A stretch of 9,148 bases of DNA from Chlamydiota bacterium (GTDB lineage Bacteria; Auribacterota; UBA3054; B51-G9). Positions 1-7,008 of the stretch are shown here, piece after piece. Location: NCBI GenBank assembly GCA_003648225.1, contig QMOL01000098.1, positions 1 to 9,148 of the forward strand, read 5' to 3'. The notes beneath the pieces are model-generated. The model ran no database searches. It had not been told where the DNA came from and saw only the letters and a program-made list of their open reading frames with translations. Within the stretch, counting starts at the first letter, position 1. Each line of letters begins with the position of its first letter. A program made the translations under genes and the position numbers.

Positions 1-2570
1 GGCACTTTAAATAAAATATATTTTGTATCGCCTTCAACCCAAGACGCCCACAATCTTGTATTAATTTTATATTCGCGAGTTGCCGCGGAAAAAACATAAG
101 ATTTCTGTTCGTGGTATGAATATTCAAGAGGAACTTTTTTCATATCGGTTAGCAATGCGGCACCTTCACCAAAGCCGAATAGGGTATTAGCTTTCAAAAA
201 AACTGTTTTAATTTTATTCCAATTTTTATCGTAATAATACATTGTAACTGCAAGATAAGAATTTGATGTTTTATCAGGATTACAACTTGAATTGCTTATA
301 ATGATAAACTCTTCTTTTTTAGCGTTATAGGCAAGATCAATGCTCGCGCCATGATGAAGATTTGTAACCGATATTTGTTTCTTTATCGGAAAAGACGGGT
401 CGGAACATTTCATGACTTCTACTACAAGACCGTGCACAGATTTGTCGGCGTGAGTATAAGTCATATAATAATATCCGTCATTAGCTTTAACGGCGGCAGA
501 CTGACCTGTGCCGTAACCGGTTCCAGGATTTTCAACATCGGTGATATGATTACCGTTATGCAGCCGTGTCCAAGTTCTTCCTCTGTCATAAGATATTGCC
601 ATTCCCACTCTTGTAGTTCTCGGCAGGTATTTTTTATCTGCTAAGCCGCTATAAGACAGATAGAAAGTGCCGTCATCACTAACAAAAACATTCGGATCAC
701 AGGTGTGAAGCGCATCAAATTTATTACTGTGTGTCGGATGAAGTACTTTTGCAGTCGGGCACTGCAGCAATTTATCAAGAGTTGGCGCGCCTTTATATAA
801 GATAAAATCACCGTCTTCTGCACCACCGCTCCAGATTTTATAAAGGCCTTCTACTTCATCGAAGAGGAACGAAGGACAATAATTATAAAGTCTTTCTTTA
901 TCGAGCATAATATTTCCAAAAGCGTAATATTTGTTATATCCTTTTGGCGGTTCAGGAACAAAAAACGTTTCTTCAGGTATTTCTTGTTTAGCGAATCCGG
1001 GACCCGACCAATAAATTTTTAATTTTGCCTTACCTATATTTTCATAATATCCAACTTGAATTTTGTGCATTCCATTTGTTAGATTTAAAGTAAGAGACGA
1101 TATTCCCGATTTGTCTTTTCCGGTTGTCGAATCATCTATTTTAAGTCTTATCGCTTCATTATACTCAATTGTAAAAGTATATTTGCCATTTTTCGGAATA
1201 TAAACAAGACCTTTAAACTGAACAAGAATATTAGTTGTTCTCAATATTTCCGATAAATCGATTTTTCTTACGGTTTTTCCAAAATTAGGATGAGTTCTAA
1301 TTAAAGTATTATCGAATGACGGCATAGAAGTAAGCGGCGGAAAAATTGCATATTTATCAACATCATCATCAATTGGTAATTCCCAGTAGTTCATCAGAAT
1401 TCCCTGGTTTTGACGAGAAATCGTATTTTCTTTTTTCTTTAAAACAAGAGAAATTGAATTATCCTCGTAAGCAAGTGAAGGAATCAAATTACCAAAACCG
1501 CTTAACTCAACATTTTTGAATTTTTTCTCATCACTATAGCCATCGTGTTTAATAAGTAAAAATTTGCCGGATTTCCCGTTGGCTCTTGTGTAATATGTAC
1601 CGCTGATAATAAGTTTCGCGTTTGGTGAAATCTTAATTTTAGAATTTTTTAAGATAATCGGAGCAATTCCATTAGCACCAAATTCAAATTCAAGCTTTGA
1701 ACCATTGTTCAATATAAGACTTGCGTTATCATTGGAATTGTCGTGCGAATCAAACCCGAATAATTTTAATACGCGTTCGAAAAAATTCAAATTATCTTTT
1801 TGAATTGCCAACACAGTTGCGGAACTATTTTGAATTTTAAGGGTATCATTAACAACGAGAGATTTTTTCCAAAATAATTTTCCGTCTGAAATCAGTATTT
1901 TGCTTGGCTTATTTCCATTAACATTATTAACCGTAATATTATCCGCAACAAGTTTGCCACCGGCAATTCTTAAAACCGAATCTCCCGAGCCGGCTTTTTC
2001 CGATACAGTAATATTACCCGCTTCAACCAATCCGGTCCACGAAACAATCATTTCACCTTTTGAATTATATCCGATGATAAGAGGAGCGTTGTTTATTGTT
2101 TTCAGATTTCCGGCGGAAACAAAGAGCTGCCCGATTGCCGGGTAATTATTTTTAGTGATGCCTAATTTAATATATTTAGAAACGATAAGATTACCGCCGC
2201 AAACCGAAAAATTTCCTCTGCCGTTTTTCCCTGTTTCTAATTTTTCAACATTTAAGTTTCCGTTTTTTCTTATTGCTATTTTAGAAAAGACGGGAAGTAT
2301 GGGTACCTCAAAAGGAGTAAAAGAAGAATGATTGGTATTTCCACAATAAATAGTTCCACAGTTTTGATTGTCCAAACTAATGACGGCAATGTTATAACCA
2401 CAGACAGTTGCAACATCATTTGATGTCGGGACATGGTTATTGAGCCAGTTTGTTGTAGTATTCCAGCTTCCGTTTTCATTAATAAAGAAAGTATTTGCGG
2501 CAATTATTATATTTGTGTTAATAATAATGCTCAAAAAAAGGATAGGAAAGACATTTTTAATTATATTCAT
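1..2570 (-). CDS. Large exported protein: beta-solenoid-like region, PA14 domain and beta-propeller (3' end beyond window)
   Basis: The frame is open for 856 codons from ATG at 2570 and leaves the window at base 1, so the C-terminus is missing. Residues 1-25 form a signal peptide: a Lys near the start, a long Ile/Leu/Phe core, then an Ala-Ala site. Residues 30-60 carry SWNTTTNWLNNHVPTSNDVA, an opening seen in many bacterial surface solenoid proteins. Residues 100-330 hold irregular Gly-Asn-Leu and Gly-Gly-Asn/Lys-Leu turns typical of beta-helix passengers. Residues about 388-530 look like PA14: ILMNYWELP at the start, FKGLVYIPKNGKYTFTI in the middle, LKIYWSGPGF at the end. From about 545 a five-bladed-propeller hydrolase or sialidase-like fold begins, with GLYKIWSGG, DPNVFVSDDGTFYLSYSG (625-642) and one clear Asp-box, SYDRGRTWTRL (660-670). 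Likely role: binding or cleaving glycans outside the cell. I cannot assign catalytic residues or an enzyme family. GGAG four bases before the ATG supports the start. It lies 212 bp downstream of the flippase. Confidence 0.9.
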   Translation of the reverse strand, partial: MNIIKNVFPILFLSIIINTNIIIAANTFFINENGSWNTTTNWLNNHVPTSNDVATVCGYNIAVISLDNQNCGTIYCGNTNHSSFTPFEVPILPVFSKIAIRKNGNLNVEKLETGKNGRGNFSVCGGNLIVSKYIKLGITKNNYPAIGQLFVSAGNLKTINNAPLIIGYNSKGEMIVSWTGLVEAGNITVSEKAGSGDSVLRIAGGKLVADNITVNNVNGNKPSKILISDGKLFWKKSLVVNDTLKIQNSSATVLAIQKDNLNFFERVLKLFGFDSHDNSNDNASLILNNGSKLEFEFGANGIAPIILKNSKIKISPNAKLIISGTYYTRANGKSGKFLLIKHDGYSDEKKFKNVELSGFGNLIPSLAYEDNSISLVLKKKENTISRQNQGILMNYWELPIDDDVDKYAIFPPLTSMPSFDNTLIRTHPNFGKTVRKIDLSEILRTTNILVQFKGLVYIPKNGKYTFTIEYNEAIRLKIDDSTTGKDKSGISSLTLNLTNGMHKIQVGYYENIGKAKLKIYWSGPGFAKQEIPEETFFVPEPPKGYNKYYAFGNIMLDKERLYNYCPSFLFDEVEGLYKIWSGGAEDGDFILYKGAPTLDKLLQCPTAKVLHPTHSNKFDALHTCDPNVFVSDDGTFYLSYSGLADKKYLPRTTRVGMAISYDRGRTWTRLHNGNHITDVENPGTGYGTGQSAAVKANDGYYYMTYTHADKSVHGLVVEVMKCSDPSFPIKKQISVTNLHHGASIDLAYNAKKEEFIIISNSSCNPDKTSNSYLAVTMYYYDKNWNKIKTVFLKANTLFGFGEGAALLTDMKKVPLEYSYHEQKSYVFSAATREYKINTRLWASWVEGDTKYILFKV

Positions 2571-2574
2571 TTTT

Positions 2575-2578
2575 CTCC
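2575..2578 (-). promoter_or_regulatory. Shine-Dalgarno that fixes the start of the exported protein
   Basis: Minus-strand GGAG sits four bases before the ATG at 2570. A second ATG at 2580 overlaps this motif but opens a frame of only seven codons ending at 2557, in a different register. The ATG at 2570 leads directly into the signal peptide and is the better start. Confidence 0.6.
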
Positions 2579-2657
2579 ATTAAAATTTGTGATTGTTTTA
2601 TTTAATTTATGTTATACTATTTACAAAGCATTCAGCCTCAATTTTTTAAGTTTTACA

Positions 2658-2687
2658 TTTTTAGATTTGATAACGTATTTTTTTCAA
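2658..2687 (-). promoter_or_regulatory. Weak candidate promoter for the exported-protein gene
   Basis: Minus strand: TTGAAA (2687-2682) and TAAAAA (2663-2658) are 18 bases apart, matching the sigma-70 consensus at 5 of 6 and 4 of 6 positions. A separate TATAAC lies closer to the gene at 2616-2611 but has no good -35 partner. The spacer is so AT-rich that either could be chance. The gene could instead be read through from the flippase, because no hairpin terminator is visible between them. Confidence 0.2.
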
Positions 2688-2701
2688 AAGATTTTCTTAA
2701 A

Positions 2702-2727
2702 ATAATATAATATAATATAATATAATA
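2702..2727. repeat. Pentanucleotide tandem repeat, (ATAAT) x 5.2
   Basis: A perfect 5-bp period holds from 2702 to 2727 (26 bp) and breaks on both sides. It lies between the flippase stop and the exported-protein start, 132-157 bases upstream of that start. On the plus strand it contains overlapping TATAAT hexamers; on the minus strand, where the genes lie, it reads ATTAT repeats. It could be a slippage-prone tract or an easily melted DNA segment. No function is shown by the sequence. Confidence 0.9.
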
Positions 2728-2782
2728 AATATCTACAGTAATCATTTGCTTGTTTTACAACTCGATACACATGCTTTTCATA

Positions 2783-4201
2783 TCATTCCGGAGAAAACAA
2801 TTTTAAGTCCGACCATTTAATTGTTTTAACGGCAAAAAATGTTCCGAGACAAAGCGAAGCGTAGATTGGTCCAGAAATCCAAAACGGCATTACCGGTCGT
2901 AAATACCACGCGACAGGTGAGAAAGCAAGAGAAATCACCAATGGCGGGAATAACTGCCTGAATAATTTGTTTACAGGCAGCCATTTCCGTAATGCAAAAG
3001 CATAACCGCCAAACATTACAAGTAAAGCAATCAGTTTTGCCACACTCGCGCCAACAGTTCCGTATTGTTTTATTAAAATAACATCTGCGATAATGTTTGC
3101 CAATAGACTGAAACCGGTGATTGCAATCACCCATTTTTGTCGATTGAGAACATAAAGCGTGTGTCCCGCGAACGGACAGAAGAAATCCAGTCCTTGTCCC
3201 CAGATAAGAATTTGCATTGGCAGGAGTCCCGCAATAAAAGATTTTTTAAAAACCGTTGTTAAAATTCTTCCGCCGTCAATTGTCATAAAAATTAATACCG
3301 GAAAAGCTAATGCGGCAAGCCAGCGGAATCCTTTTGCAATTCGCAGCCAAAAATCACTATCGTTATTGTTGTGGAGTTCTGAAAGTGCCGGATACATTGA
3401 CCGAACAAACGCATTGGCGAGAATAATAGGTGCGAGAATTAATGAGTAAGCTCCTGCATAATGTCCAAGTTCAGTGTCCGGACACCATTTACCTATAAAA
3501 ATATTATCGAATTTTAGATTTAGAGTAGTAAAAATAGTAATTGAGAAGAATTGCCATCCGTGAGTTATTAAGTATTTTATAATTGAAAAGTCAAAATTAA
3601 ATTTTAAATGACGATGACGCATCACTAAGCAAATGAATGCTATGATGCACTGTAGTCCTGTTGCTATCGAAAACATTAAAGCGACAGCTTTCACATCGCG
3701 GCTGATTAGAACGACAAGAACTCCTCCCGCAACATAAATAACTTTTCCGATAAAGAACAAAAGCGTTTCAATATGGTTTTCCTGATAGCCGATAAAAACG
3801 GATGAAATGGAAAAGTACCAAGTGTTGAAGATTAACGAACCGGAAACCAGATAAACCAAAATTCTTTTTTCGGGAAAATCGGCAAAGAAATGGTCGAGAA
3901 CCATCCATCCGATAAACATCGCTATAACAGAAAAGATAGTTTTAAGAATTACAGAATTCCAGAAAAGCGATGCGGCTTTTTCTTTGTCGCGGGCGATCTC
4001 CCTTATCAAAAGTGATTGAAGTCCATACTCGGCAAATGCCATAAAAATAACGACAAATGTTATCGCGAATCTTATTTGACCGAACGCTTTGTCAGGAAGC
4101 ATCTTGCCAAGAAAAACGGTGAAGAGCATTGCAATTACTTGCGCTCCGGACTGTCCGGAGAACATTGCGATAGTATTTCGAATAACTTTGTTTTTTACCA
4201 T
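2783..4201 (-). CDS. Polysaccharide/oligosaccharide flippase (Wzx-like, MOP superfamily)
   Basis: This 472-residue integral membrane protein is of usual length for the polysaccharide-biosynthesis flippases (Wzx/RfbX, PF01943-like), which move lipid-linked glycans from the cytoplasmic to the periplasmic face of the inner membrane. About 12-14 hydrophobic segments run through the whole chain. Family features include the N-terminal VIRNTIAMFSGQ segment, the mid-protein KFDNIFIGKWCPDTELGHYA (230-249, the usual 'D..ig...g...vG.Y' pattern), and LANIIADVILIKQYGTVGAS (367-386, the usual 'N..l...lIp.yG..GAa' pattern). The ATG at 4201 is the first canonical start after an in-frame TAA, and it has no clear Shine-Dalgarno. 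It follows the GT39-TPR gene by 97 bp on the same strand, so co-transcription is likely. A lone TATAAT at 4251-4246 could also give it its own promoter. The transported glycan cannot be named, and no other glycan-assembly genes are in view. Confidence 0.95.
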   Translation of the reverse strand: MVKNKVIRNTIAMFSGQSGAQVIAMLFTVFLGKMLPDKAFGQIRFAITFVVIFMAFAEYGLQSLLIREIARDKEKAASLFWNSVILKTIFSVIAMFIGWMVLDHFFADFPEKRILVYLVSGSLIFNTWYFSISSVFIGYQENHIETLLFFIGKVIYVAGGVLVVLISRDVKAVALMFSIATGLQCIIAFICLVMRHRHLKFNFDFSIIKYLITHGWQFFSITIFTTLNLKFDNIFIGKWCPDTELGHYAGAYSLILAPIILANAFVRSMYPALSELHNNNDSDFWLRIAKGFRWLAALAFPVLIFMTIDGGRILTTVFKKSFIAGLLPMQILIWGQGLDFFCPFAGHTLYVLNRQKWVIAITGFSLLANIIADVILIKQYGTVGASVAKLIALLVMFGGYAFALRKWLPVNKLFRQLFPPLVISLAFSPVAWYLRPVMPFWISGPIYASLCLGTFFAVKTIKWSDLKLFSPE

Positions 4202-4226
4202 AAAAGTGAAACAGGCAAAATGCTTG

Positions 4227-4250
4227 TGGATTATTGGATTACTGGATTAT
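4227..4250. repeat. Three tandem copies of TGGATTAY (8-bp period)
   Basis: TGGATTAT, TGGATTAC and TGGATTAT follow one another without gaps. They lie 26-49 bases upstream of the flippase start, in the 97-bp spacer after the GT39-TPR gene. Looser copies of the GGAT core occur at 4283-4288 and 4296-4301, the last overlapping the upstream stop codon. On the minus strand the first unit overlaps a perfect TATAAT (4251-4246), so the array would fall at and just after a possible transcription start. An operator or a simple slippage repeat are both possible. Confidence 0.85.
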
Positions 4251-4298
4251 ACTTTATAATTGGGCGTTCCGTGTTGAATATTGGATATTTAATTCGGA

Positions 4299-6752
4299 TT
4301 AATGTAGCTTTTTCCTTATTCGTGCCAAATGGTTACTGATGTTATTTTTTTCGTCAGGTGTAGTAGCATAGTTTGCCGCTTTTTCGAAATTATCTAAAGT
4401 TTCTTTCAGGTAATCTTTTCTTTCCTGGATTGCGCCAAGATAAACATAAGTTTTAAATAACCAGTTTGACTGCGCAGGTTCTTCTGTTTTTAAATAATCT
4501 AAAAGTTGATTATACAAATTAACGGAAGTGTTGGTGCGGCCTATTGAGGACTGAATCAATGCGTTATTAAAATCGGCTTCAATAAATCTTTTTCCGGATT
4601 TTGCAACCATTAATTCACTTGCCTTCTTGTTCCAATTAAAAGCTTCTGCCGGTTGTGTGGGATTTAATTTGCAAAAACATATTTCGGCAATTCGCCGGCA
4701 TGTAATTGCATTTGAAGGTGCGGCTTCAAACGCGTGAAGATAATTTGTGTATGCCTCATCCGGTTGATTATTTTTAAGATTTTTAATTGCCGCGTGGGTA
4801 AACTGCAGGCGTTTTCTTTCTTCAATCATATCCGGAGAACCGTATTTTTTCATAAGGGCATCTGCTTTATTAGGCATGCCGGCACAATCGTAAGTTTCAA
4901 TCATTTCTTTAACTACGGAAGATTTATGCTTTGGAGCCGCTTTATTATAAAACTCTTCATATTGTGGTACGGCTTCTTTATAATGTTTATAATTTTTGAG
5001 GAATCTTGCAAACTCAAGGTTTACCCAGATATCTTTTTTAAAGCCGATAGCTAATCCTCTTTTATAATTTTCGCTTGCGATTTTGAAATCGTTTTTTTTT
5101 GCCGCGGAACGAGCTTTGCCATAATATTTATATTGCTGCATAGTTATTATTGCGTAATTGTCCATTTTGACTGAAAATGGTTGTACGGTTCTCATGAGTT
5201 TTTCCCAACTCAATAATTGTTTTGATTTAAATAAATAAATTGATGGATAGAAGGAATCGATTTCAGTTATTTCGAAATTATTTTCCGCGTCTTTTAAATT
5301 CGTTCGCAATTTACGTTTGTCAACAATAATCCATAATCTCTTTTTGCCCTCAAATGATAATTTAGGTAACTCTTCAAGCCCAACATACTGCCAATTTCTT
5401 CTGCTGCCGAGATAGCGGTGAAGATTCCATCTTAAAGCGACATCGAGTTGACTTGTAATCAAATGATTTTCGTCATAACCGAGTTTTACCTTTTTAGCTA
5501 CGACTCGCCAGGGAGATTTCTCCATTTTAAGAATAGATTTTGTTGCCGGTAATTCAATAATAACAGCTGAAACGGTGCCGGCAATTACAAGAGAATAAAG
5601 AATGATTTTACCAGGCAATTCTTTTCGCAGAGCCGGTATTATTTTTTTAAAAATCCATGATAGCCAATGCGAAATATGAACTATTCCCGCACCGAGCGCG
5701 ATTACAAAAAACGGGAATGCCTGAGAAACATACCGCGACTTAAAAAGCACATTTGATTTTTCTGAAAACATAAATGACAGAACAAGCGGATAAATTAGAA
5801 TCATTGCAACAGCAATTAAAGAAAAAGGAATTTCTTTAAGTTTTCGAGGAATAATTCCGGCGCAGATAAGTATTCCGAAAAACCACATTCCGGGCAGCCT
5901 GCCTTTAGGTTTTGCTGAAAAATCGATGAAAACCATTTTTAATGATTTTAAGAAATTAAAAGCTTCTTTGCCGCCACCCTGTTCCCACTCCTGATGGTTT
6001 TTTAAATTTCCGACAAGGAAATTGTGATAGAGGGGATAAAATGCGGCAGCAGCGGCAGCGATGATAATTGCCCATTTCAGGATATCCGGCCATTTCTTAA
6101 TATTAACAATTTTCCAAAAAAGAGATATTTTTTCAACTTGTTCAACAGATGGATTTGTTCGTTTTTCATACCAATTAACAAATGAGAAACCAATGACGTA
6201 AATTCCTGAAAGAACTAATGTTAAACTTGTGAAAATATTCGTGTATAAATTCATTGTCGCAAGTAATAAACAACAAATCCATATCAGAAGCGAGCGTGAG
6301 CGCAAGGCGATGTCAAGTAATAGAAAATATGCAACTGCAAGCAACATCATTAAGCCGTACATTCTTACTTCCTGAGCGTAGTAGATATGGAAACCGCTGA
6401 ACGCGAGCCAGCCTCCTGCAGCGAGCAACCCCGGCAGAGAAAAAAGTCGTAATGACCAAATCCACACTAAAACACAAAACAGTATAGCGTAAAGAAGGTA
6501 GGGGAGTCGAACAAATTGCGGAGCGGGAAATGTACTTCTGAATTTCCAAAGAATAAGATGATCAAGCGGCGGCTGCGCGTGTCCGGCGGCTTCCTTTACA
6601 ACCTTTGGCATATCGTATCCCGGAAGCGTATCGTACAGGTGTTCTACCTCATCGAGCCAGAGCGGTTTTTTAGAAAAGCCGTATGTACGCAAACCTGCAC
6701 TTGCGATAAAAATCAATAAAACAAGTGAAGCAATAGTAATAAATTTCCACAT
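4299..6752 (-). CDS. GT-C family glycosyltransferase (GT39/PMT-like) fused to a C-terminal TPR domain
   Basis: This 817-residue protein has two parts. Residues 1-400 are a polytopic GT-C module of about 11 membrane segments. The first outer loop has WLDEVEHL (32-39) with the acidic pair D34-E35 expected of PMT/ArnT-type enzymes. HAQPPLDHLIL (58-68) matches the family's 'H.QPPLyyll' motif, and EVRMYGLMMLL (128-138) and RYVSQAFPFFVIALGAG (340-356) are also typical. Such enzymes transfer a sugar from a polyprenyl-phosphate donor on the outer face of the membrane. Residues about 405-535 form a soluble linker. Residues 540-817 are helical TPR-like repeats, with A..A...NDF..A...Y..GL, KHYKEAVPQYEEF and QPDEAYTNYLHAFEAAPSNA visible. 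Positively charged loops at 100-106, 150-155, 194-222 and 366-380 point to a cytoplasmic N-terminus and a periplasmic TPR tail. The ATG follows an in-frame TAA 15 nt upstream. No strong Shine-Dalgarno is seen. Acceptor and sugar are unknown. Confidence 0.93.
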   Translation of the reverse strand: MWKFITIASLVLLIFIASAGLRTYGFSKKPLWLDEVEHLYDTLPGYDMPKVVKEAAGHAQPPLDHLILWKFRSTFPAPQFVRLPYLLYAILFCVLVWIWSLRLFSLPGLLAAGGWLAFSGFHIYYAQEVRMYGLMMLLAVAYFLLLDIALRSRSLLIWICCLLLATMNLYTNIFTSLTLVLSGIYVIGFSFVNWYEKRTNPSVEQVEKISLFWKIVNIKKWPDILKWAIIIAAAAAAFYPLYHNFLVGNLKNHQEWEQGGGKEAFNFLKSLKMVFIDFSAKPKGRLPGMWFFGILICAGIIPRKLKEIPFSLIAVAMILIYPLVLSFMFSEKSNVLFKSRYVSQAFPFFVIALGAGIVHISHWLSWIFKKIIPALRKELPGKIILYSLVIAGTVSAVIIELPATKSILKMEKSPWRVVAKKVKLGYDENHLITSQLDVALRWNLHRYLGSRRNWQYVGLEELPKLSFEGKKRLWIIVDKRKLRTNLKDAENNFEITEIDSFYPSIYLFKSKQLLSWEKLMRTVQPFSVKMDNYAIITMQQYKYYGKARSAAKKNDFKIASENYKRGLAIGFKKDIWVNLEFARFLKNYKHYKEAVPQYEEFYNKAAPKHKSSVVKEMIETYDCAGMPNKADALMKKYGSPDMIEERKRLQFTHAAIKNLKNNQPDEAYTNYLHAFEAAPSNAITCRRIAEICFCKLNPTQPAEAFNWNKKASELMVAKSGKRFIEADFNNALIQSSIGRTNTSVNLYNQLLDYLKTEEPAQSNWLFKTYVYLGAIQERKDYLKETLDNFEKAANYATTPDEKNNISNHLARIRKKLH

Positions 6753-6810
6753 TATATTTAGAATTTACAAAATGGTTAATTGTATTATTTTTAAAGTATA
6801 TAATTATAAG

Positions 6811-6839
6811 ATTATATCATTTAACGGTTTTAGTCGCAA
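6811..6839 (-). promoter_or_regulatory. Candidate sigma-70-type promoter for the GT39-TPR gene
   Basis: Minus strand: TTGCGA (6839-6834, 4 of 6 to consensus) and a perfect TATAAT (6816-6811) are 17 bases apart. Transcription would start near 6804, leaving a leader of about 50 nt before the ATG at 6752. A second TATAAT at 6808-6803 lacks a -35 partner. If real, this promoter would drive the GT39-TPR gene and probably the flippase behind it, separately from recQ. Confidence 0.4.
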
Positions 6840-7008
6840 ATCAATAGATGGTTAATAGTCAGTCATTCCTTATTTTACCCGTTTTTAGCTTGAACATCCC
6901 ATTAGTTTTACTTTTAAGTAGTTTTTAAGAGACGACTAATTAGCATATGAGTTAAAATCTTTAAAAATCAAAACATTTATTTTTTATTAAATTAGAAACA
7001 CCGATTGT

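Noticed and set aside
351..826. Small open frames on both strands (97 and 61 codons) inside the exported-protein gene.
   Set aside because: They lie wholly inside a continuous 856-codon frame with clear domain motifs, and their translations show no recognisable features.
2557..2580. Seven-codon minus-strand frame (MEKNEYN) just upstream of the exported-protein gene, a possible leader peptide.
   Set aside because: Its ATG overlaps the Shine-Dalgarno of the main start and it has no ribosome site of its own. Chance is the simpler explanation.
2433..2705. Plus-strand 90-codon frame spanning the start of the exported-protein gene and its spacer.
   Set aside because: It overlaps the signal-peptide region antisense and its Phe/Ile-rich tail simply reflects AT-rich spacer DNA. 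No Shine-Dalgarno or promoter supports it.
4299..6752. Considered as ArnT (lipid A aminoarabinose transferase).
   Set aside because: The general GT-C motifs fit, but the C-terminal part is TPR-like, unlike ArnT, and no other arn gene is nearby.
6753..7008. Searched for a rho-independent terminator of recQ and for a small gene.
   Set aside because: The only palindromes (for example CTAATTAG at 6936-6943) are AT-only or very short, and no open frame with a ribosome site was seen.
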